A stretch of 64,000 nt of DNA from Brevibacillus brevis (GTDB lineage: Bacteria; Bacillota; Bacilli; Brevibacillales; Brevibacillaceae): positions 4,646,501 through 4,710,500 of the forward strand of contig NZ_CP041767.1 of the NCBI RefSeq assembly GCF_022026395.1, in the 5' to 3' direction. The translations under genes were made by a program, and so were the position numbers. The notes beneath the pieces were generated by a model. It was given only the letters and a program-made list of their open reading frames with translations, ran no database searches and was not told the origin of the DNA. This document shows positions 23,397-31,962 of this stretch, one piece after another; the stretch's first letter is position 1, and every line of letters begins with the position of its first letter.

Positions 23397-25934
23397 TTAC
23401 TGCTTCTGACTGATCATGTTGACAAACAAGCGAAAAGCGCCAGGGACTAGCTGTGGAATCTCGCGGAACCAGGCAAGCGAGCTGTAGGTGTACGTCCCTT
23501 TTCCATAGTGCGCCGTGAGGAAAATGCCGCGGAACTCCGGTTCTCCCGGATCACTTGTCGCAATCAGCTCGGTATACTCGCTTCCCCAGCGAGAAGGATT
23601 GTAGATGGAGCGCTCTTGCACCCATCCATCCCAGTCTGCTTGGGTAATGACGTTTGGCTCCTGGAACATCGGATGGTCAGGGGCCAGCATACGGACGTCT
23701 GATTGCTCATTGGTCACCCGCCAATCGATTAGCGATTCACCGATAAAAATGGGGTAAGGTGCCAAGTGCGGCTTCCATTTGTCCTCCGGCTTGTGATATT
23801 GAACGACGAGGTTTCCGCCGTTTTCTACATAGTGCAAAAGACGCTGATTGCTCTCGATTAATTCGCGCCGGAATCCGTATGCACGAATACCGAGTACAAT
23901 CGTGTCGTAGCGGGACAAATCGCCCGATTGGATTTCGTTTGCGTCGAGATTGAGACAATTCACCCCGACCGCGCGCAAGTATTTATCCATATTGTCAAAG
24001 CCGCTGGATACGTAGCCGATCCGTTGGTTTTTCGGGATGGCCAGATCAAAGGCTTGAACAGTCAGCGTAGCGGGCCGGATGAAATACGTTCGGCCAACAT
24101 GCGGGTATTCAATGACCTGCACATCTTGCGCAATCTCTGCCACACCGTCTGTCCCCGCGACCGTAGCGCTGATCTGATATTTGCCATTCGTCACCTGCGG
24201 TGTGGTATGAACAGTAAAAGCGATCGTTTTCGTCTCGCTCCGGAAAGAAAACGGAACATCGACAAAGGCTGGCTCCGCTGTCCAGCCTGCCGGGACAACG
24301 AGAGCGACCTTGGCTGTAGAGCTTCCCGGACGGTACTGTTTCAGTGTTACCTTAACCGGGATCGTCTCATCCGTATGCAACGTATTCCGCACCACATCGG
24401 ACGGGGTCAGCGTCACGGCATACGGCGGAAGCACAGCTACACGGCTATCCGGCTCCACGCGAATCGTACTGGCTGTCTCGAAGGCGAAATAGAGCACCTC
24501 GACATCGAGTACAGTCGGCTTGTAAGGATGGAACAGCTCCGTCTTTGCAGGAATCGATACCTCAAATACGGTGCACACCGTCTGATTGTAAGCAAGTCGT
24601 GGAAAAGCCGTTGGCGTGAGCGGTTTCGCCGTCCATCCAGCGGGGACACGCATACGCAGCTGCACATGCTCAACCTCCAGCGAGCCGCCATTGTAAGCCG
24701 TTACGGTAACCGTTGTCGTCTGGCCCGCCACCCACTCGCCCGTCTCCGGCTTGATTTTCACAACCAGAGACAGAGCCTCCGCACTGGCACGGTTTAGCTG
24801 CGCTTCCTTGAGTCCTAGCCGATACATCAAATCGACCTTTGTTTCTTCATCGAGTGAAGCCTTGCTTACTTCTTGTTGTGCAGACGCAAGCATAGCCTTC
24901 ATGTGATGAACCCTTTGAGCCACCTCAGCAAAACGCGGGTAGGCATTCAATACATCTGTAGCCGCATCATCCATACGGTGAAGCACTTCCGCAAGTTCTT
25001 GCCCGCCTTTTGCAGCGATGCTCTGCGCCAGATCAGCAAAACTGACGGGCAGTCCGGAAAAAAAGTCGCGCTCTTTTTCCGGTGCCGGAAAAACCGAGGC
25101 ATCCAGGCGATAGTAATTGTAGGTCGGGCCTTCATCGTAGTGAACTCCCATGCCCTGTGTCTTATGCATAAACCTCGATCGCTCACCAAGCTGCACATAG
25201 GATGAGCCGTAGATTTGGTCGTATTCCCCCACGGGTACGGCGACGTGATAATCATCGTTGTCCATGATAGGCAGATACAGCTTTTTCATTTGCCACGGCA
25301 AAAGTCCAGCCTGGCTATGTTCAGGAAAGATCTGTGGATCGGCTGCTTCGTGGAAAGCTCGCTGTGTCAGCAACGTAATCGCCCGGTGATGTCCGTGTGT
25401 CGTCGGTTCATTTTCAAAGCAAGCGATAACGACATCGGGGCGCAGCTCCCTAATTTTTCGAACCAATCGCTCGTACACGACCTCTTCGCCCCATTTGCGG
25501 AAGGTTTCTTCGGCGCATTTGGAGAACCCGAAATCATGGATGGGATCATCCAGCTCTTCGCTTAAGATGCCAAGCGTCACATTGCTAAGAGATGAGGCTT
25601 CTTCCAGCTCACGCGTGCGGATAATCCCCAGCGCGGTACCTTGCTCGCAGCCGATTTCATTTTGGCCGCCTTCCCCTCTCGTCGCGATCACACTGGTGGT
25701 ATACACGCCTCTCCCCAGGGCCAAGTAAGCGAGCATGGCACTGTGCTCATCGTCCGGATGGGCACCTGTATTCATGGCACTGGCAATGGTAGCGAGTGGC
25801 TTGATCGCTTTCCACAGATCGAGCAGTCCATGTTCCCCCTGCATGGTGCGAACAGATGCGGGAATAGTCGGGCAGGGTAGTTTGGTCGGCTGCACTTTCG
25901 GTGATTTCTTGTCCATCGATTCACTGACATCCAC
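23397..25934 (-). CDS. Cytosolic-type multidomain PIG-L deacetylase, paralogue
   Basis: 845 residues from GTG 25934 (GGAGGG six bases upstream). The domain order is the same as in the downstream paralogue and in the same positions: 'GAH59-PDDEHS', 'TRGEGGQNEIG', 'TTHGHHRA', two NEW3-like domains and a ThuA-like C-terminal domain. Identity looks above half over the full length, so the pair arose by tandem duplication. The important difference is the N-terminus: the first 35 residues are polar (MDVSESMDKKSPKVQ...), with no signal peptide. Either this copy acts inside the cell or it leaves by another route. It follows the ABC permease gene by 34 bp. Confidence 0.85.
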   Translation of the reverse strand: MDVSESMDKKSPKVQPTKLPCPTIPASVRTMQGEHGLLDLWKAIKPLATIASAMNTGAHPDDEHSAMLAYLALGRGVYTTSVIATRGEGGQNEIGCEQGTALGIIRTRELEEASSLSNVTLGILSEELDDPIHDFGFSKCAEETFRKWGEEVVYERLVRKIRELRPDVVIACFENEPTTHGHHRAITLLTQRAFHEAADPQIFPEHSQAGLLPWQMKKLYLPIMDNDDYHVAVPVGEYDQIYGSSYVQLGERSRFMHKTQGMGVHYDEGPTYNYYRLDASVFPAPEKERDFFSGLPVSFADLAQSIAAKGGQELAEVLHRMDDAATDVLNAYPRFAEVAQRVHHMKAMLASAQQEVSKASLDEETKVDLMYRLGLKEAQLNRASAEALSLVVKIKPETGEWVAGQTTTVTVTAYNGGSLEVEHVQLRMRVPAGWTAKPLTPTAFPRLAYNQTVCTVFEVSIPAKTELFHPYKPTVLDVEVLYFAFETASTIRVEPDSRVAVLPPYAVTLTPSDVVRNTLHTDETIPVKVTLKQYRPGSSTAKVALVVPAGWTAEPAFVDVPFSFRSETKTIAFTVHTTPQVTNGKYQISATVAGTDGVAEIAQDVQVIEYPHVGRTYFIRPATLTVQAFDLAIPKNQRIGYVSSGFDNMDKYLRAVGVNCLNLDANEIQSGDLSRYDTIVLGIRAYGFRRELIESNQRLLHYVENGGNLVVQYHKPEDKWKPHLAPYPIFIGESLIDWRVTNEQSDVRMLAPDHPMFQEPNVITQADWDGWVQERSIYNPSRWGSEYTELIATSDPGEPEFRGIFLTAHYGKGTYTYSSLAWFREIPQLVPGAFRLFVNMISQKQ

Positions 25935-25968
25935 GTGAAGCCCTCCTTTTTCACGAAGGCATCCAGCT

Positions 25969-27696
25969 TTACACGGCAGTTCCCGCCTTATCTCCGGTCA
26001 GTTTTCTGGAGATGAACAACACGATGATGATGACCACGATTTGCAAGACACCATAGGCGCAAGCGGTGCCAAATTCATTACTGTACATGCGTTGGAATAC
26101 AGCGACAGACAATGGCGTTGTCTTCGGTGTGAAGATCAGAATCGAAGCCACGAATTCCCCGATACACTGGACGAATGCCAAGAGCGTACCTGCGAGAATT
26201 CCACCCCAAGCCATCGGGAACACGACACGTCTAAAGCTGTACCACCAGGAAGCACCCAGATTTCGCGCAGCCTCCTCAACAGATGGGTCCATCTGCATCA
26301 AAGTCGCATTGGTAGAGCGAAACACAAGTGGCAGATGTCGGACAAAATACGCCAACGGGATAATCCAGAATGTTCCGATCAAAACCTGTCCAAAGCTGAA
26401 TGCATTCGGCTCACTGAACGCTGCAATCAGGTTGATCGCCACGACTGTCCCTGGCAATGCCCATGGTAGCATGATCAACACATCCAGAAGCGTTTTCCCG
26501 CGAAACTTGAGGCGAACCATGGCATATGCCGCAGCTACACCGAAAATGACGATCCCGATTACCGCGATCGCAGACAACTGCAAGCTGTTGAGAATTGGAC
26601 GCCATGTCTTGCTATCCGTGAACAAATCCATGTAATGCGACAAGGTATACTCAGGAGGTAATATTTGCACCGTCCAGGTACCATCTACCGAGAAGGAGAT
26701 GAGTACCAATACGAGAATTGGCAACATCAGAATGATTGTACCGATAAAAGACAGCACAATCGTGGTGTAGCGTCCCGCTTTGCTCTTGATCTCGGTACGA
26801 TGCACGCTGACCCCTTTGCTCAAGTTCTGGTAGTTGCGCGCGCCTTGGTACCAACGCATGATCAAAAGAAAAGCCACAGAAACGATCGAAAGAATCGTAG
26901 ACTGTGTCGCAGCCATGTCCAAATCTCCATTGGTGCGAGACAGATAGATCTGCATCGTCATCGTCCGGTCAATGCCGAAAATGAGCGGTGCCGTATAAGA
27001 AGCCATCGAAATCATGAAAACCAACAGAGAAGACGCGACCATGGCTGGCGTGAGCATCGGCAAAATAATACGCCGCCAAACCGTAAAGCGATTCGCTCCA
27101 AGACTGGCTGCCGCCTCTTCCAAGGACGGGTCGAGCCCCTTGATTGCTGCTGTAGCTGTCATGAAGAAGTAGGTGTACATCGTAAACGTATGAACGACGA
27201 CCACACCCCACATTCCTTTTAACGAGAAAGGAACCTGGGCAAGCCCGAACAGCTCTTTGATCGCCCGTGGGATGATTCCGCTCTCTCCGTACAAAAAAGT
27301 AAACGAGAGAACACCAATCAGTGGAGGCAACGCCATCGGAACCAAAGCCAGCACAGAAAGAATTTTTCGTCCCGGAAACTCATAGCGCTCCAATAAAAAC
27401 GCCATCGTAACCCCGACAATTCCGCACGTAATGACACTCAGAACCGATATGTAGATACTGTTCCACAACGCTTCCAGGTTGGCGGTATGCTCCAGACTGA
27501 AAAAGCGAATGTAGTTTTTCCACGTAATTTCCTCATCGATTTTGATACTCGCAACGAACGTTTCGAACAATGGATAAACGACATACGCCAACAATATTAA
27601 AAAGAGTGGCGATACCAGCACGTAGACGAAGGCGGGTGAAGCGGTGATGGACTTTCGTCTGGCTGCTGTCGGCGCTTGCTGCAACTCTGCTCTCAA
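25969..27696 (-). CDS. ABC transporter permease, two fused permease domains
   Basis: 575 residues from TTG 27696 (GGGGGAAG upstream). About 12 membrane segments form two binding-protein-dependent permease domains in one chain, as in the FbpB/ThiP class for Fe3+, thiamine and some organophosphates or sugars phosphates. The EAA loops are 'EEAAASLGANRFTVWRRIILP' shortened at about residue 185-200 and 'EEAARNLGASWWYSFRRVVF' at about 470-490. It forms an importer with the upstream ATPase (14 bp gap) and lipoprotein. The gene context (deacetylases, kinase) argues for an amino-sugar-containing or acidic organic substrate rather than iron. Confidence 0.9.
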   Translation of the reverse strand: MRAELQQAPTAARRKSITASPAFVYVLVSPLFLILLAYVVYPLFETFVASIKIDEEITWKNYIRFFSLEHTANLEALWNSIYISVLSVITCGIVGVTMAFLLERYEFPGRKILSVLALVPMALPPLIGVLSFTFLYGESGIIPRAIKELFGLAQVPFSLKGMWGVVVVHTFTMYTYFFMTATAAIKGLDPSLEEAAASLGANRFTVWRRIILPMLTPAMVASSLLVFMISMASYTAPLIFGIDRTMTMQIYLSRTNGDLDMAATQSTILSIVSVAFLLIMRWYQGARNYQNLSKGVSVHRTEIKSKAGRYTTIVLSFIGTIILMLPILVLVLISFSVDGTWTVQILPPEYTLSHYMDLFTDSKTWRPILNSLQLSAIAVIGIVIFGVAAAYAMVRLKFRGKTLLDVLIMLPWALPGTVVAINLIAAFSEPNAFSFGQVLIGTFWIIPLAYFVRHLPLVFRSTNATLMQMDPSVEEAARNLGASWWYSFRRVVFPMAWGGILAGTLLAFVQCIGEFVASILIFTPKTTPLSVAVFQRMYSNEFGTACAYGVLQIVVIIIVLFISRKLTGDKAGTAV

Positions 27697-27710
27697 AAGC
27701 TTCTTCCCCC

Positions 27711-28787
27711 TTATCCGGCAAAATAAATGCTCTCTTTCGGTATATGTAGGCCGATGGCATCGCCGCGCTGTTTAATCGGTCGTCCCAGGTTGATGGACAT
27801 GCTGCGCAGGCTCTCACTTCCTACTTCCGTGACATAATTGACACACGCCCCTGTAAATTCAGACATGACAACAGAGCCTTTCACTACATTTTGTCCCTCA
27901 TTGCCTGTACTCTCCAGAACGGATTCAGGACGAATGGACATCGTTACTTTCTCCCCGACAGACAGCTGTGCACGTGGAGAGGCATTTTCCTTCAATCCGC
28001 TAAGCATTTGTCCAGAAGCTGTGCGAACCAGCACTTCATCGCCGTCAAATCCTGTAACTGTCCCTTCCCACAGATTCGTCTCGCCGATAAAAGAAGCGAC
28101 AAAACGGTTTACAGGACGATGGTAAATCTCATGCGGTGTTCCGATCTGCTGCACTTCTCCGCTCTGCATGACCATAATCCGGTCTGACATCGACATCGCT
28201 TCTGCTTGATCGTGCGTGACGTAAATCGTCGTAATTCCCAGCTCCAGCTGGAGTCTCTTGATCTCGAAACGCGTCTCTTCCCGAAGCTTCGCATCCAGAT
28301 TGGACAGCGGCTCATCCAACAGCAGAATCTGCGGCTCGATGACCAGCGCCCGTGCCAGTGCTACCCGTTGCTGTTGTCCCCCGGAAAGCTGATCAATGCG
28401 GCGTTCGCCATAGCCCTCCAGACGTACCAGCTTCATGATCCGTTCTACGCGCTCTTTTGCATCTGTTTTGTTCACCTTCCGAACCTGCAAGCCAAACGCG
28501 ATATTTTCAAAAACAGTCATGTGCGGGAACAACGCGTAGTTTTGGAATACCATCCCGGTATTGCGCTTGTGGGGAGGAAGAGATGTAACCTCCTGTGATC
28601 CAAAGCGGATATGGCCTTCTGTTGGATAATAAAAGCCGGCAATCATGCGCAGGGTAGTCGTTTTGCCGCAGCCACTCGGACCGAGAAAAGTAAAAAACTC
28701 TCCTGATTCGATATGAATGTGCACATCTTCGACCCCTTTTGCTTGGCCAAACCTTTTGTAAACGTGATCAAGTGTTACGCTGCTCAT
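27711..28787 (-). CDS. ABC transporter ATPase (PotA/FbpC class)
   Basis: This 358-residue ATPase has Walker A 'GPSGCGKTT' near residue 36, the Q-loop before 'ALFPHMTVFENIAFGL', ABC signature 'LSGGQQQRVALARAL' near 135 and Walker B 'ILLLDEPLSNLD' near 157. The C-terminal third is a TOBE regulatory domain ('FIGETNLWEGTV' onward), typical of Fe3+, putrescine and sugar importers. It powers the neighbouring two-domain permease. A hairpin at 28860 separates it from the binding-protein gene, which is commonly made in excess. Confidence 0.92.
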   Translation of the reverse strand: MSSVTLDHVYKRFGQAKGVEDVHIHIESGEFFTFLGPSGCGKTTTLRMIAGFYYPTEGHIRFGSQEVTSLPPHKRNTGMVFQNYALFPHMTVFENIAFGLQVRKVNKTDAKERVERIMKLVRLEGYGERRIDQLSGGQQQRVALARALVIEPQILLLDEPLSNLDAKLREETRFEIKRLQLELGITTIYVTHDQAEAMSMSDRIMVMQSGEVQQIGTPHEIYHRPVNRFVASFIGETNLWEGTVTGFDGDEVLVRTASGQMLSGLKENASPRAQLSVGEKVTMSIRPESVLESTGNEGQNVVKGSVVMSEFTGACVNYVTEVGSESLRSMSINLGRPIKQRGDAIGLHIPKESIYFAG

Positions 28788-28859
28788 CGGGTTGTGTTTC
28801 CTCCTTCATCGCGAGTCATTTCAAGCTGACGGCCGTTTTCAAACAACTGCTATAAGTGA

Positions 28860-28891
28860 CTAGACGGAAAGGACAACGCCTTCCCGCCTAG
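28860..28891 (-). promoter_or_regulatory. Hairpin between binding-protein and ATPase genes
   Basis: A 13-bp stem with two G-T pairs (28860-28872 with 28879-28891, 6-nt loop) lies in the 123-bp gap. It has no T-tract, so it is probably an mRNA 3'-end stabiliser giving more binding protein than ATPase. Confidence 0.55.
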
Positions 28892-28910
28892 CTGCTTGAA
28901 AAAATCTTCC

Positions 28911-30035
28911 TTACTTCTTGCCTTTTCCCTTGATGTTTTCATCCCAATGCTGCATCCACTCTTTTTCTTTTTCAGCCATGACAGCCCAATCGAGTTCCAT
29001 TGGCTTTAGCTCGAGATTTTTCATGAAGTCTGGCAATTGGTCCTTGCTGATGTCTGTACGAGATGGGAACTGGAAGCGTTCCTTCGCCAATTGGGCGGCC
29101 ATTTCAGGACTCATCAAGAATTCCATAAACTTTTTCGCCGCATCCAGGTTTTTCGCGCCTTTTACGAGAGCCACGCCGTCTACGAGAATCGGTGCCCCGC
29201 TCTTCGGATAAATGAAGTCATACGGATGATTGTTCTTTTTGCTTTGGATCAGAACGTCTTGGAGGTTCCACAAGGAGATGACGCCCTCTTGACGATCCAG
29301 CTTCAGATACAGGTTTGTCGGGTCTTGTGTGTACTCTTTTGTATTGGCATCGAGCTTGGTCAGCCATTCAAAACCTTTTTCAGGAGTATCCGCCCCTTGA
29401 CGGAAGATCATTGCGGAATAAATAGTACGCATGGTGCCGGACGGCAGTACGTTTCGGATCACGATTTTGTCTTTGAATTTCGGGTCGATCAATTCGTCCC
29501 AATCTTGTGGCGCTTCTTCTGGCTTCATTACCTGCGAGTTGTACATGATGACCTCTGGCAAAAGCATTTCGCCGTACCAGCGATCTTGCGGATCTTTGTA
29601 CAAATCTGGAACCTTGTCTGCAAAAGTCGGCTTGTAAGGCTCCAGCAGATCTTCATTGGCTGCTGTCGCTAGAGCAGATTGGGTACCGCCCCACCAGAAG
29701 TCAGCCTGCGGGTTCGCCTTCTCTGCACGGACGCGCTCCAAAATTTGTTGGGCACCCATCTCAAGTGTTTCTACTTCAATGTTCGGGTACTTTTCTTTGA
29801 ATTTTGGCAACACGATTTCAAAAATGTTTTTGTCCCGTCCGGTGTAAATCACCAGTCTTTGTGGGTCACCCGATGAATCAGCAGGTTGAGCAGCCGTGCC
29901 AGATTGGCCGCCTGCGCTGTTGTCGGCAGGCTTTGCTTCCTGTCCTCCACTGCCGCACGCAGCTACAGTCAGAGCCAAGGAGCTGACAAAAACGCCCTTC
30001 ATCCATGTTTTCAGCTTGCTAGTTGTCTTCTTCAA
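28911..30035 (-). CDS. ABC importer substrate-binding lipoprotein (Fe3+/putrescine class fold)
   Basis: The 374-residue protein has a lipoprotein signal with lipobox VAAC (C27), then a Gly/Ser/Gln/Ala-rich linker to about residue 55. The mature domain begins 'LVIYTGRDKNIFEIVLPKF', typical of the class D/F periplasmic-binding family containing FbpA, AfuA and PhnS. 'PQADFWWGGTQSAL' and 'LPEVIMYNS' are family-like. The paired tyrosines used by FbpA for iron are not evident, so an organic ligand (phosphorylated or acidic sugar, amino sugar conjugate) is more likely. It lies 24 bp after the ROK repressor gene and leads the structural genes. Confidence 0.88.
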   Translation of the reverse strand: MKKTTSKLKTWMKGVFVSSLALTVAACGSGGQEAKPADNSAGGQSGTAAQPADSSGDPQRLVIYTGRDKNIFEIVLPKFKEKYPNIEVETLEMGAQQILERVRAEKANPQADFWWGGTQSALATAANEDLLEPYKPTFADKVPDLYKDPQDRWYGEMLLPEVIMYNSQVMKPEEAPQDWDELIDPKFKDKIVIRNVLPSGTMRTIYSAMIFRQGADTPEKGFEWLTKLDANTKEYTQDPTNLYLKLDRQEGVISLWNLQDVLIQSKKNNHPYDFIYPKSGAPILVDGVALVKGAKNLDAAKKFMEFLMSPEMAAQLAKERFQFPSRTDISKDQLPDFMKNLELKPMELDWAVMAEKEKEWMQHWDENIKGKGKK

Positions 30036-30059
30036 AATGAACTCCCCCTCTTGTTCTTC

Positions 30060-31238
30060 TCACTCTTTGTCAAGCAGTCGTGTGAAAGGAAACGCTTCCA
30101 AAACGCTGTGGACAGCACCAATCAAACCAGCGCGCTCCCCCAGACTTGCTTTTTCAAGATTAGGCACCTCAGGCACCCATTCTCTCAGCCATTCGTGAAT
30201 TTGCTTCACCCCTTCACCATCGACGTGGACCATCTCCCCGCTCAGGATCAATATTTCCGGGTTCAAAATACTGATGATGTTCGCCATTCCGTACGCCCAA
30301 TGTCGATACACATCCGCAAGAAGCTCCTTTGCTTGTGCATTTTGTTTGGCGTGCCGGATCAGCTCTTCTATGACACTCGACCCTTCCTGAAGGTCAGAGA
30401 GAAATCCCTTTGCCTGCTCTTGGATGCCCGGAATCGAATAATGCGTCTCAAACACGCCTGACGCGCCATTCGGGCGATTATGTACCGGGCCGATCATCAT
30501 GAAGCCGATTTCTCCTGCTGCCTCACGACTCCCCCGATAAAACTGCCCATCCAAAATAATCCCGGCCCCAATCCCCGTTCCTACATACATGTAGACGACG
30601 TTGGTATGGCCGACCCCTGCTCCACGGACGTACTCGCCCAGTGTCATCATATTCACGTCATTGTCGATAATGACGGGCAGTCCGAGTCGCGCTTCGATGG
30701 TCTGTTGAATCGGTGAACCCATCCACCCCGTGCTGGGTGAAAAGCTAACGGTTCCACTGCCACGCTGTGTGACGCCTTGTAAACCGACGCCCATTCCGAG
30801 CAGGCGCTCTCGCGGGATGCCGCTTTCACACAACAAGCGATCCAGTCCGGCTGCCAAATCTTCGATGACAGTTTCGCCATTCGCTGGTTGTGCCAGCCGT
30901 TTGCGATAGCGAGCCAAGAACTCGCCTTTCATATCTGCGATAGCCATCTCCAGGGTAGAGCCTTCAAAAATTGCCCCGGCAATGGCGTACGCCTGGTAGT
31001 TGTACTCCAACAAAATCGGCTTGCGGCCGCCTTTGGAATCGCCCATTCCTACTTCTTGCAGGAGTCCTTCCTGGATCATTTCATCTACAAGGGCGGAAAC
31101 ACATGGACGGCTCAGCTGGGTCTGTTTGGAGATATCCGCACGGGAAATCTGCCCGTGCAAGACGACCTGCTGTAATACTTCTTCTTTATTCAGTTTTTTC
31201 ACGAGTTTGCTATTACCTGTTTTTTTGGGAGCTTGCAC
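30060..31238 (-). CDS. ROK-family (NagC/XylR-type) repressor
   Basis: The 392-residue protein has an N-terminal winged helix-turn-helix (about 15-75: 'QISRADISKQTQLSRPCVSAL') followed by a ROK sugar-sensing domain ('GMGVGLQGVTQRGSG', 'VIIDNDVNMMTLGEY', 'VGTGIGAGIILDG'). The kinase-type 'AGEIGH' is 'AGEIGF' here, and the usual zinc site CxCGxxGC is replaced by 'NGASGVF', so it is a sensor only and structurally atypical. The start is GTG 31238; the ribosome site is weak. It is the first gene of the operon and is preceded by its own promoter and an inverted-repeat operator, so the sugar inducer probably relieves autorepression of all nine genes. Confidence 0.88.
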   Translation of the reverse strand: MQAPKKTGNSKLVKKLNKEEVLQQVVLHGQISRADISKQTQLSRPCVSALVDEMIQEGLLQEVGMGDSKGGRKPILLEYNYQAYAIAGAIFEGSTLEMAIADMKGEFLARYRKRLAQPANGETVIEDLAAGLDRLLCESGIPRERLLGMGVGLQGVTQRGSGTVSFSPSTGWMGSPIQQTIEARLGLPVIIDNDVNMMTLGEYVRGAGVGHTNVVYMYVGTGIGAGIILDGQFYRGSREAAGEIGFMMIGPVHNRPNGASGVFETHYSIPGIQEQAKGFLSDLQEGSSVIEELIRHAKQNAQAKELLADVYRHWAYGMANIISILNPEILILSGEMVHVDGEGVKQIHEWLREWVPEVPNLEKASLGERAGLIGAVHSVLEAFPFTRLLDKE

Positions 31239-31261
31239 GCTTCATCGATCACCGCCACACA

Positions 31262-31280
31262 GTTAGTTAACATTACTAAC
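31262..31280. promoter_or_regulatory. Candidate ROK operator
   Basis: GTTAGTTAACATTACTAAC is an inverted repeat (6-bp arms, 7-bp spacer) resembling XylR/NagC-type sites rich in TTAGT/ACTAA. It lies just downstream of the promoter's expected start point, a position suited to repression. Confidence 0.6.
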
Positions 31281-31292
31281 AAAGATAACCAA

Positions 31293-31322
31293 ATTATAGA
31301 CACGGCAGCACCCAATAGTCAA
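31293..31322 (-). promoter_or_regulatory. Sigma-A promoter of the ROK/PIG-L operon
   Basis: Minus strand: -35 TTGACT (31317-31322), 18-bp spacer, -10 TATAAT (31293-31298). Transcription should begin near 31286, immediately before the operator. Confidence 0.8.
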
Positions 31323-31421
31323 ACAATTTACATTTGTCTTTCAGATATTTTTTGGTTTTTTAGTGTATATATCCCTTGTTAAAAAATACTAAAAAAAGAG
31401 TCGTCACGCTGTTGTGGTGGG

Positions 31422-31623
31422 GAGGAAACAGGAGAAAACACTCAGATTCTTGTCCCACCCGCTGTGGGATTCACTGCCCGCCTCCATGCAAAAAGCGAAA
31501 CCGCGTCCAAAGTAGTCCATTCAGGATGTGTTTCAGAGGTGGACGCTTAAGGGCGTGTTTCGCTTTTTGCATTCCATCTCGGTCGGTGTACCAAAGATCT
31601 TCGCTTATTTCTCCTGTTTCCTC
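31422..31623. repeat. Palindromic element 1 (~200 bp)
   Basis: Outer arms gaggaaacaggagaaa (31422-31437) and its exact complement (31608-31623) are 16 bp. Nested inside is a second perfect 16-bp inverted pair, atgcaaaaagcgaaac (31486-31501) with 31557-31572. No protein frame with a ribosome binding site is present. It could be a MITE-like repeat or a structured RNA. Confidence 0.65.
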
Positions 31624-31691
31624 TACGAGCCTCCAGTGTTAACCGGGTTTTAGAAGCCTTAAAAGATGGAAGAATGTGTTCAGTTACGACA

Positions 31692-31887
31692 GAGAAGAAT
31701 ATTTCCAGACGTAGCGACTTGTGGAGTCCTACCGAGCGGAGAAGCGATTAGCGGGTAAAAGAAACGCAACGTGCCCGCGCGACGTAGCGGCTACCACTTT
31801 TGCGTTTCCCCGCTAGTCGCTTCGAAGCGGGCAGTCTCAACCCCCAGCGGGACGGAGCCTGGAGCCTAGACTGGAAATATTCTTCTC
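31692..31887. repeat. Palindromic element 2 (~196 bp)
   Basis: Outer arms gagaagaatatttccag (31692-31708) and its exact complement (31871-31887) are 17 bp. A long inner pair (31741-31769 with 31800-31823) is complementary except for small gaps. With element 1 it fills almost the whole 680-bp gap between the ROK promoter and the next gene. I find no coding frame in this gap. Confidence 0.65.
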
Positions 31888-31916
31888 CCCACCGCAGCCA
31901 CTGCATTCAGAAATAT

Positions 31917-31952
31917 AAAAAAGCACATCACCCTCTACGGGGGAATGTGCTT
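31917..31952 (-). terminator. Terminator of the small gene at 31963
   Basis: Minus strand: AAGCACAT with a C/G-rich inner stem pairs with ATGTGCTT and is followed by TTTT. Confidence 0.75.
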
Positions 31953-31962
31953 GGAACGTCCT

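Noticed and set aside
25969..30035. Iron(III) transporter as a firm call
   Set aside because: The family fold is shared with organic-substrate importers and the iron-binding tyrosine pair is not evident; context is amino-sugar enzymes.
31376..31642. 88-codon plus-strand frame in the intergenic palindrome region
   Set aside because: Falls within palindromic element 1, no ribosome binding site, composition dictated by the inverted repeats.
31400..31890. CRISPR array or riboswitch
   Set aside because: Repeats are inverted, not regularly spaced direct repeats; no known riboswitch core recognised, and the element is upstream of the promoter.
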